DNA of 64,000 nt from JAKOWB01 sp038363005 (GTDB lineage Bacteria; Pseudomonadota; Alphaproteobacteria; Kiloniellales; JACOMY01). A model generated the notes under the pieces. It saw only the letters and a list, made by a program, of their open reading frames with translations. It was not told the DNA's origin and searched no databases. Where the stretch lies: positions 156,744 through 220,743 of the forward strand of contig JBBQBI010000007.1 in assembly GCA_038363005.1 (NCBI GenBank), given 5' to 3'. Positions 17,272 through 24,901 of the stretch are shown here, piece by piece (the first letter of the stretch is position 1; each line of letters starts with the position of its first letter). The translations under genes and the position numbers were made by a program.

Positions 17272-17778
17272 TCAGTCGGCCGCCGGGCGGGCCGGAATGC
17301 CCCAGACGCGGGCGCCAGGCGCCACGTCGTCGCGCACCAGCGCAAAGGCGCCGACCACCGCGCCGTCGCCGATGCTGACCCCCATCTCGATCACCGCCTG
17401 CGGCCCGATATAGACGCGCGAGCCGATGCGCGTCGGCGCCTGCTCCAGCGGCGCCACACCGCCGGAGGTCGCGCGCCGCACGCTGCTGTGGCTGTAGAGC
17501 TGCGCGCCGGCGCTGATGTCGACATGGTCGCCGATGCTGAGCCCGCCGGAGCCGTCGAGCACCACGTTGGGGCCGATCCAGCAGTGCCGCCCGACCGTGA
17601 CATCGCCCAGGATCAGCACGTTGTCGTAGCAGCTGGTGCCCTCGCCGAAGCCATAGGCGCGCGCGGTCTCCCAGCGGTCGCTCAGCAGGTCGCCGACGCC
17701 GACGTGGCGCTGGTGCTGGTCGCGCTGCTGGCGCCGCAGCTCGGCCAGCAGGGCGCGCAGTCTGGCGAGCAGCTCCAT
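17272..17778 (-). CDS. hexapeptide-repeat acyltransferase (LbH family)
   Basis: 168 aa. After an N-terminal helical segment (ELLARLRALLAELRRQQRD) come beta-helix repeats (ILGDVTVGRHCWIGPNVVLDG, IGDHVDISAGAQLYSHSSV) and a closing FALVRDDVAPGARVWGIPA. It is most like O-acetyltransferases acting on surface sugars. Its start lies five bases after the deacetylase stop, and the two form a leftward pair convergent with the rightward sugar operon. The target sugar is unknown. Confidence 0.87.
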   Translation of the reverse strand: MELLARLRALLAELRRQQRDQHQRHVGVGDLLSDRWETARAYGFGEGTSCYDNVLILGDVTVGRHCWIGPNVVLDGSGGLSIGDHVDISAGAQLYSHSSVRRATSGGVAPLEQAPTRIGSRVYIGPQAVIEMGVSIGDGAVVGAFALVRDDVAPGARVWGIPARPAAD

Positions 17779-17783
17779 CGCGC

Positions 17784-18491
17784 CTAGCCGGCTTCGGCCA
17801 GCGTGGCCAGCGGCACGAAGCGGTGGCCGGCAGCGCAGATGGCCGCCAGTGCCTCGACCAGGAAGCTGCCGGCGCCGGCGCCGGGGTGGCGCCATTCCAC
17901 CGCCTGGCGCGCGGTCAGGCTCTGCACCGACGGCTTGTGCCGGGCATAGCTGGCCGCGTCCGGAATGTTCAGCGCGACGAAGAAGGGATGGAAATTCAAG
18001 ATCTTGAGTCCCGGACTGAAGAAGGCGGTGGCCTGCGTGGTGAAGCTCCACGCGTGACCCTGGGTCCAGTGTACATCGTCCTCGAAGAACACCGGAAAGC
18101 GGCGCAGGCCGCTGGGCAGGACCTGGGGTCGCAGGCCGCCGGCCAGATGCCGGCATTCGTTGCTGTCCAGGGTGATGCCGCGCGCCAGCAGCGCCGCCTG
18201 GATCGCCGGGCTGTCGAGGTAGTGGTGGCTGCGGCTGAAGCGGGCGCTGGGGACGAGGCGCAGCGTGTGGTCCAGCACGGCCTCGATGTCGGCGCCGTGG
18301 CTGGAGCCCGGGCGGAAGTTCGGATGGATGGCCAGCGCGGCGCGGCCCGCGGCGGCGGCGGCCTGCGCCACCGGGCTGGCGTGGGTGACGAAGAGCGTCG
18401 GCCGGGCCTGAAAGCGGTCGGTCAGCGCCAGGAATCCCTCGAGGCAGCTTTCCGATGCCCAGTCCAGATCCGCCGTAACGACGAAATCCAT
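17784..18491 (-). CDS. polysaccharide deacetylase-like (NodB-fold, WbmS-like) protein
   Basis: 235 aa. The start FVVTADLDWASESCLEGF gives the motif-1 Asp residues of a NodB-type metal-dependent deacetylase. AIHPNFRPGSSHGAD gives His ligands. ILNFHPFFVAL resembles motif 4/5 with a second His. The overall length is near the minimal NodB domain. It probably removes an acyl group from a surface sugar; the WbmS subgroup label is my suggestion from the divergent motifs. I chose the ATG at 18491 because residues encoded further upstream do not look coding. Confidence 0.75.
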   Translation of the reverse strand: MDFVVTADLDWASESCLEGFLALTDRFQARPTLFVTHASPVAQAAAAAGRAALAIHPNFRPGSSHGADIEAVLDHTLRLVPSARFSRSHHYLDSPAIQAALLARGITLDSNECRHLAGGLRPQVLPSGLRRFPVFFEDDVHWTQGHAWSFTTQATAFFSPGLKILNFHPFFVALNIPDAASYARHKPSVQSLTARQAVEWRHPGAGAGSFLVEALAAICAAGHRFVPLATLAEAG

Positions 18492-18649
18492 GCTCAGCCC
18501 CCCGCCGGGTCGCCTCTCTTGGCGCAGTCTGGCCGTGCTTGTCCATTGGAAAGTCGACGGTGGGGGCAGCGCGGCCACGTCGCCCTTGGCCGGGACGGCG
18601 GAAAGCAATAGAAAGGCCCGGCGGAACAGCTAGCGCGGAGCAGGCCATC

Positions 18650-18955
18650 ATGACGGTGCGGATCCATCAGCCGGCGAAGAACGCCATGCAGTCCGGCCGC
18701 GCGACAACCAAGCGCTGGCTGCTGGAGTTCGAGCAAGACTCCGCCCGCTCGGTCGAGCCGCTGATGGGCTGGACCTCCTCGGCCGACACGCGCCAGCAGC
18801 TCCGCCTCTGGTTCCCGACCAAGGAAGAAGCCATCGCCTATTGCGAGCGCGAGGGCCTGATGTACCAGGTCGAGGAGGCGCGCGAGCGCCAGGTGCGCCC
18901 CAAGGCCTATGCCGACAACTTCGCCGCCGGCAGACCCTTCCCCTGGACACATTGA
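18650..18955 (+). CDS. NADH dehydrogenase (complex I) accessory subunit, NDUFS4-like ETC complex I subunit
   Basis: 101 aa matching the ETC_C1_NDUFA4/NDUFS4 domain: the start MTVRIHQPAKNAMQSGRA, the core W-x-LEFE, MGWTSSADTRQQLRLWFPTKEEAIAYCER, and the terminal KAYADNFAAGRPFPWTH. In alphaproteobacteria and mitochondria this small subunit binds the peripheral arm of complex I and helps its assembly. It is usually a single gene away from the nuo operon, as here. The ATG follows GGAGCAGGCC. It lies 55 bases before tRNA-Arg. Confidence 0.93.
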   Translation: MTVRIHQPAKNAMQSGRATTKRWLLEFEQDSARSVEPLMGWTSSADTRQQLRLWFPTKEEAIAYCEREGLMYQVEEARERQVRPKAYADNFAAGRPFPWTH

Positions 18956-19010
18956 GCGGCCGCAGGGTCGTCGCTTGCCGCTATACTGCCCCTGGTCATA
19001 ATGCCCTTGG

Positions 19011-19088
19011 GCGCCCGTAGCTCAGCTGGACTAGAGCACGAGCCTTCTAAGCTTGGGGTCGCTGGTTCGAATCCAGCCGGGCGCGCCA
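19011..19088 (+). tRNA. tRNA-Arg (anticodon TCT)
   Basis: 78-base cloverleaf. The acceptor GCGCCCG (19011-19017) pairs with CGGGCGC (19078-19084); G is the discriminator and CCA is encoded. The anticodon stem CGAGC/GCTTG encloses loop CTTCTAA with anticodon TCT at 19046-19048. The T-arm is GCTGG-TTCGAAT-CCAGC. It reads AGA/AGG, rare codons in this GC-rich genome. Confidence 0.97.
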
Positions 19089-19275
19089 TTCCCTCGATCC
19101 CATCGCCGCGATTGTGGCGGGCTTGCCATGCGTCCCGACAAAGCCCGCCCGCCGGATTGAGTAGTCGGGCAATAACCGTTCGGATAGTGTGATTTTTCCA
19201 ACTGTGTGGCGTGGGGCCTGGCAAGCCCTCCGCCGGCTCAGGCCCGAGCCTCAAGACGTCCACGGCGGAGCCCCC

Positions 19276-19887
19276 ATGACCAAGCGGACCCTGTTGGCAG
19301 CCCTGTTGCTGGGCTGCGCGCTGCCCCTGTCGGCCCAGGCGGCCGATCCCGCGGCTATCGAGAAGCTGCGGACCACCAATGAATGCCTGGACTGCGACCT
19401 CTCGGGTGCGGACCTCGCCGGCTGGAACCTGACGGGTGCCATCCTGTCCGGCGCCAACCTTTCGGGGGCCAACCTGCGGGGGACCATCCTGACCGATGCC
19501 AACCTGGCGGGTGGCGAGACCGATCCGGGCGCCAACCTGTCGGGCGCCGACCTGACCCAGGCCAAGCTGGTCAACGCCCGCCCTAACCATGGCGACCTGA
19601 CCAACGCCAACCTGACGGTGGCGGACCTGACCGGCGCGCATCTCGAGGACATGCAGGCGAGTGGGGCGGCCTTCCTCGGGGCCAACCTGACTGGCGCCAG
19701 CTTCTATGACACGAAGCTCGATGGCGCGGACTTCACCGGCGCCAATCTGACCAACGTCAGCTTCTATTACGCCAGCCTGAAGGATACCAACCTGACCGGT
19801 GCCGACATCACGGGTGCCAAGCTGGGCAACGCCCACCTGTGCCACACCATCATGCCGGACGGGCAGCTGAGCAAGGGCGGCTGCTGA
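19276..19887 (+). CDS. secreted pentapeptide-repeat protein
   Basis: 203 aa with a Sec signal peptide (MTKRTLLAALLLGCALPLSAQAA, cleavage near residue 22). The rest is consecutive A(D/N)LxX pentapeptide repeats, for example GANLSGANLRGTILTDANLAG, which build a square right-handed beta-helix. It begins with a Cys-pair cap (NECLDCDLSGADL) and ends with the recurrent tail LCHTIMPDGQLSKGGC. Extracytoplasmic location is likely; the ligand is unknown. A 9-bp GC hairpin follows the stop. A second copy of the C-terminal tail survives 84 bases downstream. Confidence 0.88.
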   Translation: MTKRTLLAALLLGCALPLSAQAADPAAIEKLRTTNECLDCDLSGADLAGWNLTGAILSGANLSGANLRGTILTDANLAGGETDPGANLSGADLTQAKLVNARPNHGDLTNANLTVADLTGAHLEDMQASGAAFLGANLTGASFYDTKLDGADFTGANLTNVSFYYASLKDTNLTGADITGAKLGNAHLCHTIMPDGQLSKGGC

Positions 19888-19908
19888 CCCGGCGGTTGGA
19901 CTCGCTGG

Positions 19909-19931
19909 GGCGGGGGCAGGGCCCCCGCCTT
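19909..19931 (+). terminator. intrinsic terminator after the pentapeptide-repeat gene
   Basis: The perfect 9-bp stem GGCGGGGGC / GCCCCCGCC with a 3-base loop begins 21 bases after the stop codon. Only two T residues follow, so efficiency is uncertain. Confidence 0.55.
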
Positions 19932-19970
19932 CCGATGCCGACGCCAGTCGGGCGGACGGCCACCCGCACG

Positions 19971-20024
19971 CTGTTCTGTGGCACCACCCTGCCAGACGGA
20001 TCGATCGACAACGGCGACTGCTGA
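19971..20024 (+). pseudogene. remnant C-terminal tail of a second pentapeptide-repeat gene
   Basis: An isolated stretch encodes LFCGTTLPDGSIDNGDC followed by TGA. It matches the conserved C-terminal cap of the intact upstream protein (LCHTIMPDGQLSKGGC) but is in another reading frame, and no repeats precede it. It lies beyond the upstream gene's terminator hairpin. It is best read as what is left after most of a tandem paralogue was deleted. Confidence 0.6.
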
Positions 20025-20045
20025 GGGCGAGCCGCCGGCCTGCGC

Positions 20046-20399
20046 TTACGCGCTGTGCTGGAGCAGGTTGACCAGCTTGCCGAAGGGGTCCCGCAGGAAA
20101 AGGCGCCGCACGCCCCAGGGCTCCAGCACCGGGCCGTACTCGATCGGCCAGCCAGCGGCGCGCACGCGGGCCAGTAGGGCGTCCAGGTCATCGACCTCGA
20201 TCGACAGGTCGGGCACCGGCGTGCCGGAACCGCCCTCGGAGGCGACGCTGACCTGCACCGTCATGGTCTCGCCCGAGCCGTAGGTGGCAATCCAGCCCTG
20301 GTCCATCAGCAGCTCCAGGCCCAGCAGCTCGCCATAGAAGGCGCGCGCCGCCGTCGGCTGCGCCGTGGCAAAATTAGCGACGATGCGCTTGATTTTCAT
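20046..20399 (-). CDS. VOC / glyoxalase-bleomycin resistance superfamily protein
   Basis: 117 aa, the size of a single VOC module. Start MKIKRIVANFAT; then AARAFYGELLGLELLMDQGW, a central LSIEVDDLDALLARVRAAGWPIEYGP, and the final RRLFLRDPFGKLVNLLQH typical of the fold. Metal-binding residues are not obvious, so it may be a binding protein rather than an enzyme. AAGGAAAA precedes the chosen ATG. Confidence 0.88.
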   Translation of the reverse strand: MKIKRIVANFATAQPTAARAFYGELLGLELLMDQGWIATYGSGETMTVQVSVASEGGSGTPVPDLSIEVDDLDALLARVRAAGWPIEYGPVLEPWGVRRLFLRDPFGKLVNLLQHSA

Positions 20400-20497
20400 G
20401 CGATTTTCCTTGCGGCGGAACAGGGGAGCTTGGGGCGGGCTCGGCCCATGATGCTCCCCTGGCAAGGCGCTGGCCGCAATCCCGGGCGCACAAAAGC

Positions 20498-20529
20498 GTA
20501 GCGGCCGATCGGGGCGGATCGGCCGCTAC
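20498..20529 (-). terminator. strong hairpin, terminator-like for leftward transcription
   Basis: The perfect 13-bp stem GTAGCGGCCGATC / GATCGGCCGCTAC encloses a 6-base loop. On the minus strand it is followed by GCTTTTG. No leftward gene is visible directly upstream, so it may stop read-through or an unrecognised RNA. Confidence 0.45.
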
Positions 20530-20846
20530 TCTCAACCAAGGGAAATCGGAGTAATCCGCTTTCCCTTCGTCAGGGGTGAGGGGGTACCTCGTAGATATGA
20601 AGGGAGTCGGCGCCGTCTTGGTTCCCCCCGGCCAAAATTATTTTTGTCGGGGGGCCGCTACGTTTTCCCATCAACGAAGTTCCTCAATCGACGGGCGCAT
20701 AATCGTTCGACCGTTTCGCGTCGAAAATGAGCGAAACGGCGAGATTCTGGGACCGTCGGGGGCAAGGATCGGACCGGGTCAGCTATCGGCCTCCTGCTAC
20801 GTAAGACATTGGGCCGCTGTTCAGTAGGGGTGGCGGTGCTGGAAAT

Positions 20847-21045
20847 TTGGCGACGGATGAACAGGAAGTCCTGCAGGCGGGCACGACTTTCGTGCTGGTG
20901 ATGCTGGCCGGACTGGTGCTCTGGGCAGACGTCGCGCGCGTCTACCTTTCCCTGTTCCAGCGTCTGGCTTTCCCTGTTCCAGCGTCTGGCGGTCGCCACG
21001 GTTCTGTTGGCCACGGCGCTGGCCAACACCCTGGCTGGTTGTTAG
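20847..21045 (+). pseudogene. small membrane-protein gene disrupted by a 22-bp tandem duplication
   Basis: From TTG 20847 the frame encodes a hydrophobic segment, TTFVLVMLAGLVLWADVARV, then YLSLFQRLA. A perfect 22-bp direct repeat (20947-20968 and 20969-20990) shifts the frame, and the shifted product loses hydrophobic character. Skipping one copy restores LAVATVLLATALANTLAGC and a TAG at 21043-21045, giving a 58-aa protein with two membrane helices. The start codon is uncertain because there is no good Shine-Dalgarno. Confidence 0.5.
20947..20990. repeat. perfect 22-bp tandem duplication
   Basis: Two identical head-to-tail 22-base units, 20947-20968 and 20969-20990, with no spacer. The length is not a multiple of three, so it changes the reading frame of the small gene it sits in. 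It is typical of a slippage or replication-error event. Confidence 0.95.
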
Positions 21046-21318
21046 CGCGGCCATGTGCCGGAGCCAGCTTTGCCACCACGCTCTCTGCCGTCGCCGCCAC
21101 CGGGGCTAGGTACTCCAGTCCCGGCTGCAGCCACACCAATCAAGTGCGGGCATTCAATTCGAGAATGACTTCCGAATTGGAAACACCACAAGCGTGAATA
21201 CGGTGTTATTCTGAATACGATTCCATTGCAGTCGCCAGTGAATGGAATATTCCTGGAAAAATCATTCGCGCTCAGTGAAGAATGACTGGTCGATTCTCCG
21301 AAACATCCCGTCAGGCAG

Positions 21319-22779
21319 ATGCCCCCTATTGCGCGATGGCAGACGGCGGAGCCCTTCGCTGACAGCCTAGCACCGCCGGTCCCGGCCGGTGCCAGCCAGC
21401 AACGCGCCGCGCGCCCCGCTGGCAGCGGTCGGCCCGGACCCGTTGCGGCGTTGGGGCAGGCGCCCTGTATCGCCTTCCTGACCTTGAGCGGTGGCTCCTA
21501 CGAAGGCGGCCCGATCCGCGACCTGCGCCTGGCGGCGGAGTTGCAGCGCCGTGGCTTCCGGGTGCTGGTCTATTGGGTGATGGAGCGCAATCCCGCCCTG
21601 CTGCCCGCCGGCATCCGCGACCGGCTGCTGTGTCGCGGCGTGCGCTTTCTGCGCCGGCGCCCCTTGCGTGTCGGCGATTTTCTGGCGCGCCATCTCGATC
21701 GTCTGTCGGCGGAACAGCACCATGCGATGGGCCAGGCAAGGCCTGTCGCCTTGCGCCGCGTGCTGGCCAATTTCTGCGATGTGCTGAGCCAGCCGGGGAC
21801 CGGCGACCCCGCCCTGGTGCGGCGGCTGGAGCGCCTGATGATCCGCGACGGTGTCACCACGCTGGTGGCCGGCAGTGCCATCGTGGCGCCCTTGGCCGAA
21901 GCGGTCGCCGCCCGCGGTCGCCACGCCTTCGACTGGGTCACCAGTTTCCAGGGCGAGGATCTCTTCACCCAGTACGCCCGCGACGCGGCGGCGCGCAGCG
22001 CCTTCCACGCCCGCATCCGCGACCTGGTGGCCGCCGCGCCGCACCCGGCCCTGGTGGTCAGCCGGGCCTTTGGGCAGCATCTGCAGGCCGAGATGGGCCT
22101 TGCCGAGGATCGCCTGGCCACGCTGCACCCGAGCATCGACCTGGCGGCACCGCTGGACCGTGGCGCGGCGCGCGCCAGCCTGCGCCACCTGCTGCCGGCG
22201 CTCGACGACAGCCGACCGCTGGTCGCCTTCGTCGGCCGGCAGGACAGTGAAAAGGGCGTCGACCTGCTGCTCTATGCCATGGCGCTGTTGCGCCAGCGCG
22301 GTCTCGACCCGCAGCTCCTGGTCTGTGGCCCGACGCTGCACGGCCGTGGCTACGGCGACGCCCTGCGCGCCATCGCCGGCCACCTGCGCCTGGAGGTTCT
22401 GTGGCTCGAAGGGCAGCCGCGCAACGTCTGCGACCAGATCTTCGCCGCCAGCCGCTGCGTGGTCTATCCGTCGGTGCATCTGGAGGCCTTCGGCATGGTT
22501 GCCGCCGAGGCCATGGCGCAGGGCACGCCGGTGGTTGTGCCGGATCGCGGCGGGCTGGTCGAGGCCACCGGCGACGGCCTGCGCCGCGGCGGCCTGCTGT
22601 TCAAGCCGTGGGACAGTGCCCACCTGGCGCAGCAGATCGAGCGCCTGCTGCGTGACGACGTCTTGCACGGCAAGCTGGCCGCGGCGGCACGTCCCCTGGC
22701 GGAGCGCTTCGACGGTCGGCGCATCACCGACCGCTTTCTCCAGCTGCTGGGACTACCCGCGACGCCGGGCGGCCACTAG
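21319..22779 (+). CDS. family 4 glycosyltransferase (GT-B fold)
   Basis: 486 aa. After a Pro/Ala-rich N-terminal stretch of about 48 residues, the GT-B fold starts at CIAFLTLSGGSYEGGPIRDL. The C-terminal nucleotide-sugar domain has RPLVAFVGRQDSEKGVDLLL and the catalytic E-x7-E motif EAFGMVAAE (E389, E397), then AQGTPVVVPDRGG. It should transfer a sugar from a nucleotide donor to a surface glycan or lipid. It stands alone behind the hairpin-rich interval. The start may be later than the ATG used, as the first 45 residues are low-complexity. Confidence 0.88.
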   Translation: MPPIARWQTAEPFADSLAPPVPAGASQQRAARPAGSGRPGPVAALGQAPCIAFLTLSGGSYEGGPIRDLRLAAELQRRGFRVLVYWVMERNPALLPAGIRDRLLCRGVRFLRRRPLRVGDFLARHLDRLSAEQHHAMGQARPVALRRVLANFCDVLSQPGTGDPALVRRLERLMIRDGVTTLVAGSAIVAPLAEAVAARGRHAFDWVTSFQGEDLFTQYARDAAARSAFHARIRDLVAAAPHPALVVSRAFGQHLQAEMGLAEDRLATLHPSIDLAAPLDRGAARASLRHLLPALDDSRPLVAFVGRQDSEKGVDLLLYAMALLRQRGLDPQLLVCGPTLHGRGYGDALRAIAGHLRLEVLWLEGQPRNVCDQIFAASRCVVYPSVHLEAFGMVAAEAMAQGTPVVVPDRGGLVEATGDGLRRGGLLFKPWDSAHLAQQIERLLRDDVLHGKLAAAARPLAERFDGRRITDRFLQLLGLPATPGGH

Positions 22780-22797
22780 TCGGCCGCGCGGCAACGC

Positions 22798-22968
22798 CTA
22801 GATACGGCCGAAGTCGTCCGGCTGGCCAATTGGCTTGCCGATGCCGCGCGGTTCTGGATCGCCGCGGCCGGGCCGGCCGGGTTCATGGTGCAGTGGATGG
22901 CCCTCGTCGCTGGGCTGCGGCGGTTGCTTGCGCTTCGGTGCCTCTGCGGGCTTTGGCTTATCGGTCAT
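22798..22968 (-). CDS. 56-aa proline/glycine-rich small protein
   Basis: An open frame of 57 codons starts at ATG 22968 behind a textbook GGAGGA six bases upstream and ends at TAG. The product is hydrophilic and disordered-looking: Lys/Pro-rich at the start (MTDKPKPAEAPKRKQPPQPS), His in the middle (GHPLHHEPG), and GIGKPIGQPDDFGRI at the end. Codon choice matches the genome. It is convergent with the GT4 gene. I know no function. Confidence 0.6.
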   Translation of the reverse strand: MTDKPKPAEAPKRKQPPQPSDEGHPLHHEPGRPGRGDPEPRGIGKPIGQPDDFGRI

Positions 22969-23072
22969 GATGTTCCTCCATCGGGACGGCGCGGGTAGCG
23001 CATGTCCTTGCTGGACCTAACGTGACCGACTCTGGTGGCGTTCCCCGACCGACGGCGCCAAGGGCGTTGCTG

Positions 23073-24191
23073 CTACGGCGCCGCGGCCTCGGGCCGGCGC
23101 GAGACGCCCTGGCGTTCCACCGCGACGGTGCGCACCAGGGCGAACACCGGCTTGCCGACGGCGAGCGACAGCTGGTCGGCGGCGCGCGCGGTGACGCGGG
23201 ACCAGAGGCGCTGGCCGGCGGCTGGGCTGCCGATGGCGATGGCCAGGTCGACGTAGTGACCGTCGCGGCTCATCTCCGCCACCTGGCCGGCCAGCTGGTT
23301 CTGGATCGAGACGCCGGCGACCGGTGCTAGGGCGATGGCGACGTCGCGGGCGCGGATGCGCAGGCGCAGGCGGCTGTCGGGCAGGGCGTCGATGTGGCCG
23401 ATCCACAGCGTCTCGCCGGCCAGGTCCAGGCGGGTCAGGCCGAAAGCGGCATCCTGGCCGACCACGCTGGCGGTCACCACGGCGCCGGCTTCGTAGCGGC
23501 CGGTCAGGGGCTGCAGGTCGATGCGGCCGAGGATCTCCTCGATCGGTCCGGCGGCGGCGACCCGGCCGCGGTCGAGCAGCACCAGCGCGTCGGCCAGGCG
23601 CAGCACCTCGGGCATGGCGTGGCTGACATAGACCATCGGCAGGGCGAACTCGTCGCGCAGCCGCTCCAGGAAGGGCAGCACCTCGTCCTTGCGCGCCTGG
23701 TCGAGGGAGGCCAGCGGCTCGTCGAGCAGTAGCAGGCGGGGTTGCGCCAGCAGGGCGCGGCCCAGGGCGACGCGCTGCCGCTCGCCACCCGATAGCTTGG
23801 CCGGCCGCCGCGCCAGCAGCGGCGCCAGCTCCAGCAGCTCCAGCACCTGGTCGAAGCTGGCGACGGCGTCGCCCGGCCCGGCGCGCCGCTGGCCATAGCG
23901 CAGGTTGGCCTCGACCGAGAGATGCGGGAACAGCCGCGCGTCCTGGAAGACGTAGCCTAGGCGGCGGCGCTCTGGCGGCAGGTCGATGCCACGCGCGCTG
24001 TCGAACAGTGTGGTGCCGGCGATCACGATGCGACCGCTGTCAGGGCGCGACAGGCCAGCCAGGCAATCGACCAGTGTGGTCTTGCCGGCGCCGGAGCGGC
24101 CGAACAGCGCGGTGACGCCGGCGGCCGGCACTGCCACCTCGGCATCGAGCGTGAAGTCGCCCTGGCGGCGTTGGATGGCGATTTCCAGCAT
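23073..24191 (-). CDS. modC: molybdate ABC transporter ATP-binding protein ModC
   Basis: 372 aa. Walker A GRSGAGKTT (residues 31-39), ABC signature LSGGERQRVALGRALL, Walker B LLLLDEP and the following LASLD, then the switch His in VYVSHAMPE. The C-terminal domain (from about residue 290) is a TOBE/MOP-type molybdate-sensing fold (VSIQNQLAGQVAEMSRDGHYVDLAI). It powers the import of molybdate with ModB and ModA, and lies five bases after modB. Confidence 0.96.
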   Translation of the reverse strand: MLEIAIQRRQGDFTLDAEVAVPAAGVTALFGRSGAGKTTLVDCLAGLSRPDSGRIVIAGTTLFDSARGIDLPPERRRLGYVFQDARLFPHLSVEANLRYGQRRAGPGDAVASFDQVLELLELAPLLARRPAKLSGGERQRVALGRALLAQPRLLLLDEPLASLDQARKDEVLPFLERLRDEFALPMVYVSHAMPEVLRLADALVLLDRGRVAAAGPIEEILGRIDLQPLTGRYEAGAVVTASVVGQDAAFGLTRLDLAGETLWIGHIDALPDSRLRLRIRARDVAIALAPVAGVSIQNQLAGQVAEMSRDGHYVDLAIAIGSPAAGQRLWSRVTARAADQLSLAVGKPVFALVRTVAVERQGVSRRPEAAAP

Positions 24192-24196
24192 CGCGG

Positions 24197-24886
24197 TCAG
24201 CCCAGGAAGCGGCGCTTCCAGCGCCGTGCGAGAAGTTCGGAGGCCGCCAGCGCCACCAGCGCCAGGCCGACGGACAGCAGGACCAGCCGGGCCGCCGCGG
24301 CCTCGCCGCCGGGCGACTGCACGGCGCGGAAGATCGCCAGCGGCAGCGTCTGCGTCTCACCCGGGATCGAGGCGACGAAGGTGATGGTGGCGCCGAACTC
24401 GCCGACCGCCCCGGCGAAGCAGAGCAGAGCGCCCGCCAGGATACCGGGCAGAATCAGCGGCAGGGTCACCGAGACCAGCACATCAAGGCGGCCGGCGCCC
24501 AAGGTGCGCGCGGCGGCCTCGATGCCGGGGTCGAGTGCTTCGAGCGACAGGCGGATGGCGCGTACCTGGAAGGGGAAGCCCATGATCGCGGCGGCCAGCA
24601 CCGCGCCACGCCAGGAGAAGGCGAAGGTGAGGCCAAGCCAGTCGCTAAAGAACTGGCCCAGCGGCCCCTGTCGGCCGAACAGCACCAGCAGCAGGTAGCC
24701 GACCACCACGGGCGGCAGCACCAGCGGCAGGTGGACCAGGGCGTCGAACAGCAGCTTGCCGGGAAAGCGCCAGCGCGCCAGGGCATAGGCGCAGAAGATC
24801 GCCGGCGGCAGGCCCACCAGCACGGCGATGCTCGCCACCCGCAGCGACAGCAGGAAGGCCTCGAGTTCGTCCGGGCTCAGCAGCAT
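24197..24886 (-). CDS. modB: molybdate ABC transporter permease ModB
   Basis: 229 aa with about five membrane helices, starting SPDELEAFLLSLRVASIAVLV, which is typical of ModB. The cytoplasmic EAA loop is recognisable as LEALDPGIEAAARTLGAGRLDVLVSVTLPLILPG. LVHLPLVLPPVVVGYLLLVLFG is another family landmark. It forms the membrane channel for ModC and lies 15 bases after modA. Confidence 0.95.
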   Translation of the reverse strand: MLLSPDELEAFLLSLRVASIAVLVGLPPAIFCAYALARWRFPGKLLFDALVHLPLVLPPVVVGYLLLVLFGRQGPLGQFFSDWLGLTFAFSWRGAVLAAAIMGFPFQVRAIRLSLEALDPGIEAAARTLGAGRLDVLVSVTLPLILPGILAGALLCFAGAVGEFGATITFVASIPGETQTLPLAIFRAVQSPGGEAAAARLVLLSVGLALVALAASELLARRWKRRFLG

Positions 24887-24901
24887 GCGGCGGATGCCAG
24901 T

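Larger units (their letters stand above)
20400..21318. other. atypical intergenic interval of about 0.9 kb with several hairpins and a broken small gene
   Basis: The longest gene-poor stretch in the left half. Its base composition is patchier than its neighbours', with A/T-rich pockets near 20635 and 21150-21290. Inverted repeats seen: 20498-20529; 20624-20632 with 20646-20654 around an A/T loop; CAATTCG 21155-21161 with CGAATTG 21173-21179; ATTCCATT 21220-21227 with AATGGAAT 21241-21248. Apart from the small frameshifted gene at 20847-21045, no frame here has coding-like codon use. Confidence 0.55.

Noticed and set aside
20576..20827. 83-codon open frame in the atypical interval
   Set aside because: It runs through the stem-loops, has no ribosome site or codon bias, and encodes no recognisable segment.
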